From Granulicella sp. (GTDB lineage: Bacteria; Acidobacteriota; Terriglobia; Terriglobales; Acidobacteriaceae), in NCBI GenBank assembly GCA_003133205.1, contig PKWK01000153.1, positions 368-28,673 of the forward strand: 28,306 nucleotides of DNA. The letters run 5' to 3'. The position numbers and the translations under genes are program-made. Shown here in pieces: positions 1-7,895 of the stretch (the stretch's first letter is position 1; every line of letters begins with the position of its first letter). The notes under the pieces were generated by a model. That model made no database searches and had not been told where the DNA came from. It saw nothing but the letters and a program-made list of their open reading frames with translations.

Positions 1-135
1 CTCGGATGGACCCCACACCTGCACCTCGAGACCACCCTCGAATGGCTCGTCAAGTGGTACCGCGCATGGCAGGCCGGAGCCGACATGCAAGCCTTCACCC
101 TGGCCCAGATCAACGCCTACGAAGCCCTCCTATAA
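1..135 (+). CDS. rfbG: CDP-glucose 4,6-dehydratase, C-terminal end (partial)
   Basis: Only the last 44 codons are present, read in frame 1 from the window edge to TAA at 133-135. The peptide begins LGWTPHLHLETTLEWLV and continues through KWYRAWQAGADM to end AFTLAQINAYEALL. This matches my memory of the typical C-terminus of CDP-glucose 4,6-dehydratases (a short-chain dehydrogenase/reductase), which convert CDP-D-glucose to CDP-4-keto-6-deoxyglucose for dideoxyhexose or other deoxysugars of surface polysaccharides. The NAD-binding and catalytic parts lie outside the window, so the call rests on this tail alone. A palindromic element starts 3 nt after the stop and could end the transcript. A related nucleotide-sugar epimerase or dehydratase is the main alternative. 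Confidence 0.72.
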   Translation, partial: LGWTPHLHLETTLEWLVKWYRAWQAGADMQAFTLAQINAYEALL

Positions 136-137
136 CC

Positions 138-176
138 GGGTGCCCCATGTCAGACGGCTTTTCGTCTGACGTGGGG
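138..176 (+). repeat. Palindromic element copy 1 (GGGTGCCCCA family)
   Basis: GGGTGCCCCA opens the copy. The arms CCCCATGTCAGACG and CGTCTGACGTGGGG pair over about 14 positions, with one T-G wobble, around the loop GCTTTT. It starts 3 nt after the upstream stop codon and lies before the metallophosphoesterase start, so a terminator or mRNA 3'-end role is possible. There is no long T tract. It is one of seven copies in the window, all in the same orientation. Confidence 0.85.
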
Positions 177-208
177 TTACTCTCTTCTCAAACCCCAGGT
201 ACCTGGCG

Positions 209-1759
209 ATGCGCAACCACCCAATCCGCAATGTCTTAGTTTTGACCCTGGCCATCGTCTTCGCCTGCCACGCCGTCGCAGCACCCCGCCGCCACCGCGC
301 CACACACCGTGGCTCCGCACCCGCCACCACCGTCCCCGCCCTCTTCCTCTCCGACATCCACTTCGACCCTCTCCGCGACCCCGTCAAAGCCCCGCGCCTC
401 AACGCCGTCCCGGTCGACCAATGGGCCGCCATCCTCGCCTCCCCCGCCTCTCCGACCCAGGAGGCCGACTACGCTGCCATCAACGCGCGCTGCCCCATCA
501 AGCCCCTCGTCGATCCCGATAACCAACTCCTGCAGTCAGCGTTCGCCGCCATCCACACCCAGGCTCACGCCACCCACCCCCGCTTCGCTGTCCTCAGCGG
601 AGACCTCATCGGCCACCAGTACGACTGCCGCTACAAGCTTCTCTTCCCCAAAAGCACCCACGCCCAATTCCTCTCCTTCGTCGAGAAGACCGAGCAATAC
701 GTAATCTCGAACCTCCACACCGCCTTGCCCGGCATCCCCATCTACATCACCCTCGGCAACGACGACAGCGGCTGCCACGACAACAGCCTCAATCCCCACC
801 CCGACGACTTCCTCGCCCTCACCTCCCGCCTCATCGCCGCCGCCCTCCCCACCTCCGCCCAGGCCGCGGCCCTCCACACCTTTCCCCACGGCTACTACAG
901 CGCAACCCTGCCCGCCCCCATCGTCCACACGCGCATCCTCGTCCTCGACGACGTCTACCAGATGGCTACCTACAAGACCTGCGCCGCCCAGGCCAACCCT
1001 TCCGCGCCACCCGATCCCGCAGCCCAGGACGGCCAGGACGCCCAACTCGCCTGGCTAGCCGCGCAGCTCAAGTCCGTGCGAACCCTCCACCAGCAAGCCT
1101 GGGTCCTCGCCCACGTCCCACCCGGCGTCAATGTCTACACCGTCGACAATCTCAAGCAGGACATCTGCGCCGGCACTCCACCCACCACCTTCCTCGCCAA
1201 CGACAAGCTCAACGACCTCCTCGCCGCCAACGCCGACATCGTCCGTCTCGCCCTCTTCGGCCACTCCCACACCGACGAACTCCGCCTCCTCAAGCCCACG
1301 GGTGCCCCACATCTCGCCTCTGAGATGTGGGAGAACGGCCACTCCGCTTCCGGCGTCCCCGTCAAAATCCTCCCCTCCATCTCCCCCGTCTTCGCCGAGC
1401 TCCCCTCCTTCACTCTCGCCAAGGTCGATCCACGCACCGCCACTCTCAAGGATTACAGCGTCGTCATGGCTTCAAACTCCACCGGTGTCGACACCACCTG
1501 GGCGCAGACCTACACCTTCTCCGACACCTACCACCTTCCCAACTTCTCCCCCGACTCGCTCACCCAACTCATCACCATCTTCCAGTCCGACCCCGCCGCC
1601 CAAAAGCCCGCCAGCCAGGCCTACCTCCGCGAGTACCGCCACTACTTCTTCGACGACCACTCCGCACCGCTCCTTCCCTACTGGCCACGCTACGCCTGCG
1701 CCACGGACCACATCTCCGCCGCCTCCTTCACCGCCTGCGCCTGCGCCGCCACAAAATAG
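209..1759 (+). CDS. Exported metallophosphoesterase (calcineurin-like, acid sphingomyelinase-like type)
   Basis: A 516-residue protein with an N-terminal signal peptide (hydrophobic core about residues 8-24, ending AVAA). It carries the full calcineurin-like metallophosphoesterase motif set: SDIHFDP (D49, H51), SGDLIGH (D132), LGNDD (N184, D185), LAHVPPG (H302) and FGHSHTDE (H352, H354). These residues hold the two metal ions in this family, which cleaves phosphomonoesters or diesters. The overall layout resembles bacterial acid-sphingomyelinase-like phosphodiesterases, but the substrate cannot be read from the sequence. It probably acts in the periplasm or outside the cell. Residues 364-374 (TGAPHLASEMW) are encoded by a palindromic repeat inserted in frame just after the GHSH motif. 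The start at 209 is chosen because the signal peptide follows directly; there is no strong ribosome binding site. Confidence 0.88.
   Translation: MRNHPIRNVLVLTLAIVFACHAVAAPRRHRATHRGSAPATTVPALFLSDIHFDPLRDPVKAPRLNAVPVDQWAAILASPASPTQEADYAAINARCPIKPLVDPDNQLLQSAFAAIHTQAHATHPRFAVLSGDLIGHQYDCRYKLLFPKSTHAQFLSFVEKTEQYVISNLHTALPGIPIYITLGNDDSGCHDNSLNPHPDDFLALTSRLIAAALPTSAQAAALHTFPHGYYSATLPAPIVHTRILVLDDVYQMATYKTCAAQANPSAPPDPAAQDGQDAQLAWLAAQLKSVRTLHQQAWVLAHVPPGVNVYTVDNLKQDICAGTPPTTFLANDKLNDLLAANADIVRLALFGHSHTDELRLLKPTGAPHLASEMWENGHSASGVPVKILPSISPVFAELPSFTLAKVDPRTATLKDYSVVMASNSTGVDTTWAQTYTFSDTYHLPNFSPDSLTQLITIFQSDPAAQKPASQAYLREYRHYFFDDHSAPLLPYWPRYACATDHISAASFTACACAATK
1300..1331 (+). repeat. Palindromic element copy 2, inside the metallophosphoesterase gene
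   Basis: GGGTGCCCCA is followed by perfect 10-nt arms CCCACATCTC and GAGATGTGGG around the loop GCCTCT. The copy is translated as GAPHLASEMW without disturbing the frame. It is almost identical to copy 6 at 10870, which gives the same peptide in another gene. Confidence 0.9.
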
Positions 1760-1775
1760 CCGCCGCCCGGCTGAA

Positions 1776-1810
1776 AGCTCATACCTCAAGCCTCATAGCT
1801 CATACCTGCA
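1776..1810 (+). repeat. Degenerate 7-bp tandem repeat, five units
   Basis: Five consecutive heptamers, such as AGCTCAT (1776, 1797) and ACCTCAA (1783), occur without spacers 16 nt after the metallophosphoesterase stop. The same heptamer style appears at 14843, 20624 and 23134. I see no other feature between 1811 and the next gene's ribosome binding site near 1937. Confidence 0.75.
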
Positions 1811-1946
1811 ACAAAGAAACCGCTCTCGCCCTCCCCGGCTGCCCAGTTCGACACCTGGCCAACCTGTGCACCCCTCGACCACCATCTCTCCCAAGTGCTA
1901 GGATTCCTCGGTTGGAACAGTTTCTATCCATACCCAAGGAAATCTC

Positions 1947-3353
1947 ATGCGCGTTCTCTCCGCCTGTCTCCTCGCCGCCTCCGTCGCTCTCGCCCAAGCC
2001 CAAACCCCGGCGCCCGCATCTCCAACTCCACAAGAGGCTGCCGCCCTGGCAGCGGCTGCGAGGAGGGTCCAGAACACGCCGCCCGCGCCCACGGTCGTCC
2101 CACCCGCCCTCAGTGGAACCAAAATCTACGACTGCGCCGGCGCCAAGAAGAACGCCGACGGTCTCTCCCCCACCACTCTCGTCTCCGACACCGCCGCCGG
2201 CTGGGACCTCCACTCTGTCCCCACCATCGCCAAAGGAGTCTGCTCCTCCGCCACTCCCTTCTACTTCTCCATCCCGGTCCCTGAGGGCAACTACCGCGTC
2301 ACCGTAGTTCTCGGCGGCCCCGCAGCCTCCATCACCACCGTCCGTGCCGAAGCGCGCCGCCTCATGCTCGAGAAAGTCCCCACCGCAGCCGGCAAGACCG
2401 TCACCCGCTCCTTCGACGTCAACGTCCGCATCCCCGAGTTCACCAAGCCCGACGGCACCCCCGGCCGCGTCCGTCTCAAGCCCCGCGAGATCGGCAACCT
2501 CGATTGGGACCCCAAGCTCACCCTCGAGTTCAACGGCACCAATCCCGCCATTCACTCAATCGCCATCGAGCCGCTCACCGGCGCCAAAGCCGAGCCCGTC
2601 ATCTACCTCGCTGGCGACTCCACCATGGTCGATCAGGACGTCGAACCCTGGGCCTCCTGGGGCCAGCAACTCCCGCGCTTCTTCCAACCCGGCATCGTCG
2701 TCGCCAACCACGCCGAATCCGGCGAAGCCTCCAACAGCTTCGTCAGCGAGCAGCGCTTCGCCAAGATCATGTCCCTCATCAAGCCCGGCGACTACTTCTT
2801 CGTCCAGTTCGCACACAACGACCAGAAGCAGGGCCCCGACTTCCCCGCAAAATATAAGACCATCATGACCGACTTCGTCACCCAGGTCCGCGCGAAGGGC
2901 GCAACGCCCGTCATCGTCACCGCCATGAACCGCGACAACTTCGACGCCGACGGCCACATCGTCGAAACGCTTGGCCCGTACCCGCAAGCCGCCCGCGACG
3001 TCGCCGCCGCCACCAACACCGCCCTCATCGACCTCAACGCCATGTCCAAAACGATGTTCGAAGCCATGGGCAAGGACGGCGCCGACCACGCCTTCATGAA
3101 GTTCAAGGCCGGCAGCTATCCCGGCATCGACCGCGACATCTCCGACACCACCCACTTTAACAACTACGGCGCCTACGAACTAGCCCGCTGCGTCGTCCAG
3201 GGCATCCGGGACAACAAACTCCCCCTGGCCAAATTCCTAGACCCCACCATTACCACCTTCGACCCCGCCAAATTCGACCCCTTCCCCACCTTCTCCCTCC
3301 CCTACACCCCCATGCAAAAGAAAGAAGACACCACCAAAGTCCCCCAAACATAA
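1947..3353 (+). CDS. Exported SGNH/GDSL esterase, rhamnogalacturonan acetylesterase-like
   Basis: A 468-residue protein with a signal peptide (MRVLSACLLAASVALAQAQ). After it comes a beta-sandwich-like region (about residues 55-210, IYDCAGAKKNADG through VRLKPREIG) that looks like the galactose-binding-type module often found ahead of these esterases. The SGNH hydrolase domain begins at VIYLAGDSTMVDQD, with nucleophile Ser225. It continues with HAESGEASNSF (block II glycine), FVQFAHNDQK (block III asparagine) and SDTTHFNNYGAY, giving the catalytic pair Asp400/His403. In this family such proteins remove acetyl groups from rhamnogalacturonan I. Its neighbours (GH35, GH106-like, GH28) support that role. 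The start at 1947 is preceded by AAGGAA at a proper distance. The exact substrate is inferred. Confidence 0.88.
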   Translation: MRVLSACLLAASVALAQAQTPAPASPTPQEAAALAAAARRVQNTPPAPTVVPPALSGTKIYDCAGAKKNADGLSPTTLVSDTAAGWDLHSVPTIAKGVCSSATPFYFSIPVPEGNYRVTVVLGGPAASITTVRAEARRLMLEKVPTAAGKTVTRSFDVNVRIPEFTKPDGTPGRVRLKPREIGNLDWDPKLTLEFNGTNPAIHSIAIEPLTGAKAEPVIYLAGDSTMVDQDVEPWASWGQQLPRFFQPGIVVANHAESGEASNSFVSEQRFAKIMSLIKPGDYFFVQFAHNDQKQGPDFPAKYKTIMTDFVTQVRAKGATPVIVTAMNRDNFDADGHIVETLGPYPQAARDVAAATNTALIDLNAMSKTMFEAMGKDGADHAFMKFKAGSYPGIDRDISDTTHFNNYGAYELARCVVQGIRDNKLPLAKFLDPTITTFDPAKFDPFPTFSLPYTPMQKKEDTTKVPQT

Positions 3354-3360
3354 GACTCAC

Positions 3361-3405
3361 GGGTGCCCCATGTTCGACGCTGTTTCATCGCGTCGACCAT
3401 GGGGT
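3361..3405 (+). repeat. Palindromic element copy 3 (GGGTGCCCCA family)
   Basis: GGGTGCCCCA with arms CCCCATGTTCGACGC and GCGTCGACCATGGGG (one mismatch) around a loop of about nine bases. It begins 8 nt after the esterase stop. An ATG inside the left arm (3370) opens the longest version of the next reading frame, but a start inside the repeat is less likely than the ATG at 3454. Confidence 0.85.
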
Positions 3406-3453
3406 TTCTCCCTTTCCCCAGACCTGGGCAAGCGCGATTATGATCAGACGAAG

Positions 3454-4182
3454 ATGACCGACGTCGATCCAATCCCGCCCAAGAAGAACTCGTCCTTTGT
3501 TCTGCTCGTGTTCGGGATTCCAGCAATCTTCTTCGCCGCCCTCCTCGCCGCACGCATCACCTGGGAAGAAACCCTCCTCACTCTCCACGAGGGCCCACAG
3601 ATGGTGGGCTTCTCCCTCGCTCACGGATCCGCAGCGATTCTCCTTATCGCACCCTTCACGCTCGCCCTGTGGCTGGCCGTGGCACTCATCATCATGACCG
3701 TGTCTTTGTTTCGCAGGAAACTTCTCTCGAAACCGTTCTGGTCGACACTTGCCGCAGCACTCGTGGTGCTTGCAGTGCTCTCCATCCCCGGAGAGTTCTG
3801 GCAGTGGATGTTCATCGGTAGCTTCTCCAAGAGCGCCCATGCGGCCGATTTAATGACGACCGACGCCGCCGAAGGCTGCACGCGAACTGTACGGGGCTAC
3901 CTCGATCATGGACTGTCTGTAAATGTACGGGACCGCGACGGCTCAACGGCAGCACATGCGGCCGCTGTGGGCGGCAGAATCGAAGTCCTGCAGTTACTAG
4001 TCAGCAGAGGCGCGGATCTCAATGCAGTGAATAGCTCCGGTGATTCACCTCTTGCTGACGCCGTCGGCATGAAGCACGCTTCAGTGGCGGCATATCTGAC
4101 GGCTCATGGAGCTAAGGAAATTCGGCCAGTGAAAGTGATCCCGCCCGCAGATACGACAGTCACCGTGATCGGCGACAAATAA
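3454..4182 (+). CDS. Membrane protein with C-terminal ankyrin repeats
   Basis: A 242-residue protein from ATG 3454, with no family-specific function recognised. Three hydrophobic stretches are visible near the N-terminus (FVLLVFGIPAIFFAALLA, ILLIAPFTLALWLAVALIIM, TLAAALVVLAVLSI). After these comes a soluble C-terminal part with about two to three ankyrin repeats; the clearest is DGSTAAHAAAVGGRIEVLQL followed by LVSRGADLNAVNSSGDSPL. Ankyrin repeats bind other proteins, so a membrane-anchored scaffold is a reasonable inference. The frame is open back to ATG 3370, but that start lies inside palindromic copy 3 and would add a non-conserved-looking leader, so 3454 is preferred. Base composition is less C-biased than the flanking glycosidase genes. 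The convergent glgA-like gene ends 15 nt beyond its stop. Confidence 0.75.
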   Translation: MTDVDPIPPKKNSSFVLLVFGIPAIFFAALLAARITWEETLLTLHEGPQMVGFSLAHGSAAILLIAPFTLALWLAVALIIMTVSLFRRKLLSKPFWSTLAAALVVLAVLSIPGEFWQWMFIGSFSKSAHAADLMTTDAAEGCTRTVRGYLDHGLSVNVRDRDGSTAAHAAAVGGRIEVLQLLVSRGADLNAVNSSGDSPLADAVGMKHASVAAYLTAHGAKEIRPVKVIPPADTTVTVIGDK

Positions 4183-4197
4183 TTGGCTAAAGATCGC

Positions 4198-5406
4198 CTA
4201 TCTCGTCATCAACCCGCGATACAACTCCACCGTCTGCCCCGCAATCGCCTCCCACGCAAACGTCTCCTCCACCCGCCTCCGCCCCGCGCGCCCAAACTTC
4301 TCACACAGCCCCGGATCAGCCATCAACTCCGCGATCCTCTTCGCCAGATCGCGCGCAAACTTGTCGCCATCCACCGGAAATCCAGTCACCGAATCCGGCG
4401 CGAACGGCACTAGGTAACCAGTCTCACCATCCACCACCACCTCCAGAATCCCACCCACCGCACTCGCCACCACCGGAGCCCCGCAAGCCATCGCCTCAAG
4501 ATTGATGATCCCGAAAGGCTCATACACCGACGGGCAACAAAACACGCGGCAGTTCGAGTACAGCTCAATCGCCTCCAACTTCGTCACCATCTTCTCGATC
4601 CACACAATATTCCCGCCCGCAGCCTGCGCCGCCTCCACACCCTCGCGCATCTCCGCCGCAATCTCCGGAGTATCCGGAGCCCCCGCGCACAGCACCACCT
4701 GCATCCCCTTCGGCAGATACTTCACCGCATCCACCAGATGCACCACGCCCTTCTGCCGAGTAATCCGCCCCACAAACAAGCAATACGGCACACTCACATC
4801 CACGCCATACTTCACCAGCGCATCCGTAGCCGCCGTTTTCCGATACTCCGCCAGATCGATCCCGTTGTAGATCACGTGCACCTTCGCCGCGTCGACCTCG
4901 GGATAAGCCCGCAGAATATCCGCCTTCGTCCCATTCGACACCGCGATGATCGCGTCCGCATCCAGGATCGCCGTTCGCTCCATCCACGAACTCATCGCAT
5001 ATCCCGACCCAAGTTGCTCCGCTTTCCAAGCCCTTAGTGGCTCCAGCGAGTGCGTCGTCAACACAAACGGAATCCCATACAGCTTCTTCGCCAGAAACCC
5101 CGCCATCGACACATACCAGGTATGCGTATGCACAATGTCGATGCGGTCCAACTCCTTCATCTGCGAAAGATTCAGCGCCAGCGCATCCACCGCCGTCTTG
5201 AACTTCGCCTCCGTCCCCGCGGTCACTTCCGCCGGAGGCTCATCGCCGATCACGTGCAGGTTCCCCTCATCCGCGCGCTGCGTGCCCCAGCAGTGCACCT
5301 CCACCTCGATCAGCTTCGCCAGTTCCCTGCTCAGGTACTCCACATGTACGCCCGCACCGCCATACACTTGCGGCGGATACTCCCGCGTCATCAACCCAAC
5401 TCGCAT
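4198..5406 (-). CDS. glgA: Glycogen synthase / alpha-maltose-1-phosphate synthase-type glycosyltransferase (GT4)
   Basis: A 402-residue retaining glycosyltransferase with two Rossmann domains. The N-terminus reads MRVGLMTREYPPQVYGGAGV, the signature of the actinobacterial (Corynebacterium-type) GlgA group, also called GlgM, which uses ADP-glucose to make alpha-glucan or maltose-1-phosphate. The middle has YNGIDLAEYR and FVGRITRQKGVVHL (start of the nucleotide-sugar-binding domain). The C-terminal half has YEPFGIINLEAMACG with the E-x7-E motif of GT4 enzymes, then GAPVVASAVGG. Length fits the family (about 390-410). It acts in the cytoplasm in glycogen or trehalose-linked glucan synthesis. It is the only gene of the left region on the minus strand besides the ribonuclease and is divergent from the GH35 gene. 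Whether the product is glycogen or maltose-1-phosphate cannot be decided here. Confidence 0.88.
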   Translation of the reverse strand: MRVGLMTREYPPQVYGGAGVHVEYLSRELAKLIEVEVHCWGTQRADEGNLHVIGDEPPAEVTAGTEAKFKTAVDALALNLSQMKELDRIDIVHTHTWYVSMAGFLAKKLYGIPFVLTTHSLEPLRAWKAEQLGSGYAMSSWMERTAILDADAIIAVSNGTKADILRAYPEVDAAKVHVIYNGIDLAEYRKTAATDALVKYGVDVSVPYCLFVGRITRQKGVVHLVDAVKYLPKGMQVVLCAGAPDTPEIAAEMREGVEAAQAAGGNIVWIEKMVTKLEAIELYSNCRVFCCPSVYEPFGIINLEAMACGAPVVASAVGGILEVVVDGETGYLVPFAPDSVTGFPVDGDKFARDLAKRIAELMADPGLCEKFGRAGRRRVEETFAWEAIAGQTVELYRGLMTR

Positions 5407-5484
5407 CCATCACCCCCAAAATTCCTAGGACAGCATACGCTCTCACACCGGCACAATCCGTGTCATCCTCATTGCAGCACATGA

Positions 5485-5594
5485 TTTAGTCCCCGAGGGA
5501 ATGCCCTGCGTCGATTTCGATTTGTTTTGAAAGGACGCGGCTTCAGCCGCGCCGCTGCTGCCGATAGATCGTTGGGACTTTAGTCCCCGAGGGA
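5485..5594. repeat. Intergenic short-palindrome cluster between glgA and the GH35 gene
   Basis: The roughly 290 bp between the divergent genes holds a direct repeat TTTAGTCCCCGAGGGA at 5485-5500 and 5579-5594. It also holds two near-perfect small palindromes, CGCGGCTTCAGCCGCG (5536-5551) and GGGACTTTAGTCCC (5574-5587), each with 6-7 bp arms and a two-pyrimidine centre. The same architecture recurs at 15015-15070. Promoters of both divergent genes must lie here or nearby, but I could not assign them with confidence. Confidence 0.7.
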
Positions 5595-5695
5595 AGATCC
5601 GCTCGGCAGATAGGCCCTCGACACTACCGCTTCCTCCCTTGAAACATTCTCTCCAATGAACTAACGTGATTCCGCGGGCCCGTCGCGCCCAGTCC

Positions 5696-7798
5696 ATGAA
5701 GCGAATCCTCCTCATCTGCGCTCTCGCCCTCGCAGCCCTCCCCGGCGCCGCGCATGCCCAGGCCCAGCCCCGAAAGCCAGCCCATCACACCTTCTCCACC
5801 GAAGGCGACCACTTCACCCTCGACGGCAAGCCCTTCAAAGTCCTCTCCGGCGAACTCCACTACGCCCGCATTCCCCGCGAATACTGGCACGCCCGCCTGA
5901 AGATGGCGAAGGCCATGGGCCTCAACACCATCGCCACCTACGTCTTCTGGAACGTCCACGAGCCCACCCCCGGCCACTACGACTTCTCCGGCCAGTACGA
6001 CCTGGCCGCCTTCATCCGAGCCGCCCAGGAAGAAGGCCTCTACGTCATCCTCCGCTCCGGCCCCTACGCCTGCGCCGAATGGGATCTAGGCGGTCTCCCC
6101 GCCTGGCTCCTCGCCGACCCCAAGTCCGCCCAGGCCATTCGCACCAACGACCCAGCCTTCATGGCCCCCGCCGAACGCTGGATCACCCGCCTCTCCAAAG
6201 AAGTCCTCCCGCTCCAAATCAGCCGCGGCGGGCCCATCCTCATGACGCAGATCGAGAACGAGTACGGCCAGTTCGGCGACGACCACACCTACATCTCCCA
6301 CCTCCACGACATCTACGTAAAACTCGGCTTCACCGACTCGCTCCTCTACACCGCCGACAACTGGCGTCACATCCCCGAGGGCTCCCTCCCCGGACTCTTC
6401 GCCTCCGTCAACTTCGGCATCAAGAACCACCAGGGCGGCATGGACGCTCTCGCCAAAGCCCGTCCCAACCAGGCCCTCTTCGTCTCCGAGTACTGGCCCG
6501 GCTGGTTCGATCACTGGGGCCACCCCCACGAGACCCGCCCCATCGCCCCGCAAATCGAAGACATCGACTACATCCTCACCCGCGGCGCCGGAATCAACAT
6601 CTACATGTTCCACGGCGGCACCAGCTTCGGCTTCGGCGCCGGCTCCAGCTACATCAATAACAAGTTCCTCCCCGACGTCACCAGCTACGACTACGACGCC
6701 CCCCTCGACGAGTCCGGCCGCCCCACCCCCAAGTACTTCGCCTACCGCAAAGAACTAGCCAAATTCGCCGGGTGCCCCACGTCAGGCACCTCTGACGTGG
6801 GAAGTGAATCCTGCCTCCCACCCGTCCCCGCCAGCGCCCCCATCATCACCATCCCCACGATCACGTTCACCGAATCCACCCCACTCTTCGACAACCTCCC
6901 CAAGCCCATCGCCAGCGCCCTGCCCGCGCCCATGGAGACCTTCAGCCAGAACTTCGGCTACATTCTCTACCGCACCCAACTCCCCGAGCCCGTCCACGGC
7001 AGCCTCGTCATCCGCGACGTCCACGACTTTGCCACCATCTACATCAACGGCAAGCTCATAGGCACGCTCGACCGCCGCAACGCCGCCCCCGACGGCAGCC
7101 TGCCACCGCTGCCCATCGACACCACCGGCATTGCGCAACTCGACATACTGGTCACCAACGACGGTCGCGTCAACGTCGACCACACCATGCGCACCGAGAC
7201 CAAGGGCATCACCCAGCTCGTCGTCCTCGACGGCCGGCCCCTCTCCGACTGGCGCATCTACCCGCTCCCAATGACCGCGCCGCCCACCACCTACTCAAGC
7301 GCGGTCGCCTCAAAGCCAGCCGCTACAGGAAAGAAGTCCCCGCCGCCCAGTATCAAACCCGAGAAGCCGTCCTCTGAACCCCGTTGCGGCTTCGCTTACG
7401 GCGACGTCTGTCCTCCTGTGCCGCTGCCAACCCCAAACATGTTCAGTGACGGGAGTGCACCACCCCGCCCACCGGAACCAAGCGCATCAGCCGTCAGCCG
7501 CACACAGCCGCCCACGTTCTTCCGTGCTCACTTCACCCTCACCGCCGCCCACGACACCTTCCTCGACACCCGCAACCTCGGCAAGGGCGCCATCTGGATC
7601 AACGGCCACAACCTCGGCCGCTTCTGGAACACTGGCCCACAACAGACCCTCTACGTCCCCGGCCCCTGGCTGCACACCGGCAGCAACGAAATCGTCATCT
7701 TCGATCTACTCCCCACCCCACTCGAATCCGTCTCCGGCCTCGACCACCCCATCCTCGACGCTCCCGTCAACGACAAGACCACCGGCAATCAGGAATAA
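5696..7798 (+). CDS. Exported beta-galactosidase, glycoside hydrolase family 35
   Basis: A 700-residue protein with signal peptide MKRILLICALALAALPGAAHA. The TIM-barrel domain follows: GELHYARIPREYWHARLKMA, then TYVFWNVHEPTPG, then LRSGPYACAEWDLGGLPAWL. The acid/base is Glu189 in QIENEYGQFG and the nucleophile Glu265 in FVSEYWPGWFDHWG; NIYMFHGGTSFGFGAG closes the active-site region. C-terminal jelly-roll domains end with GAIWINGHNLGRFW. GH35 enzymes release terminal beta-galactose, here plausibly from rhamnogalacturonan I galactan side chains. The frame is open to a GTG at 5666, but ATG 5696 puts the signal peptide at the N-terminus. Two oddities: a palindromic repeat encodes about residues 359-371, and a proline-rich stretch of low complexity (about 525-603) interrupts the C-terminal domains. 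Confidence 0.92.
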   Translation: MKRILLICALALAALPGAAHAQAQPRKPAHHTFSTEGDHFTLDGKPFKVLSGELHYARIPREYWHARLKMAKAMGLNTIATYVFWNVHEPTPGHYDFSGQYDLAAFIRAAQEEGLYVILRSGPYACAEWDLGGLPAWLLADPKSAQAIRTNDPAFMAPAERWITRLSKEVLPLQISRGGPILMTQIENEYGQFGDDHTYISHLHDIYVKLGFTDSLLYTADNWRHIPEGSLPGLFASVNFGIKNHQGGMDALAKARPNQALFVSEYWPGWFDHWGHPHETRPIAPQIEDIDYILTRGAGINIYMFHGGTSFGFGAGSSYINNKFLPDVTSYDYDAPLDESGRPTPKYFAYRKELAKFAGCPTSGTSDVGSESCLPPVPASAPIITIPTITFTESTPLFDNLPKPIASALPAPMETFSQNFGYILYRTQLPEPVHGSLVIRDVHDFATIYINGKLIGTLDRRNAAPDGSLPPLPIDTTGIAQLDILVTNDGRVNVDHTMRTETKGITQLVVLDGRPLSDWRIYPLPMTAPPTTYSSAVASKPAATGKKSPPPSIKPEKPSSEPRCGFAYGDVCPPVPLPTPNMFSDGSAPPRPPEPSASAVSRTQPPTFFRAHFTLTAAHDTFLDTRNLGKGAIWINGHNLGRFWNTGPQQTLYVPGPWLHTGSNEIVIFDLLPTPLESVSGLDHPILDAPVNDKTTGNQE
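6770..6801 (+). repeat. Palindromic element copy 4, inside the GH35 gene
   Basis: GGGTGCCCCA with perfect 10-nt arms CCCACGTCAG and CTGACGTGGG around the loop GCACCT. It is translated as GCPTSGTSDVG, a different frame of the element from copies 2, 5 and 6, and still leaves the gene open. It falls between the catalytic barrel and the following domains. Confidence 0.88.
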
Positions 7799-7895
7799 TG
7801 GGCCCCGCCGAAACTCACAACTCGCACCAGCCGTACCCAGGACACACCGCCGCACACAGATTGAGACATCTCGAACCAGCAGCTCGGAGAACCCC

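Noticed and set aside
1327..2307. Plus-strand ORF of 326 codons across the metallophosphoesterase end and the esterase start
   Set aside because: The product is mainly Arg, Pro, His and Leu, and it is out of frame with two well-supported genes.
5485..5594. CRISPR array
   Set aside because: Only two copies of a 16-bp direct repeat, no regular spacers and no cas genes.
7446..7895. Upstream extension of the GH106-like reading frame
   Set aside because: It runs through the GH35 gene in another frame, is Ser/Pro/Thr-rich, and the ATG at 7896 has a ribosome binding site and precedes the signal peptide.
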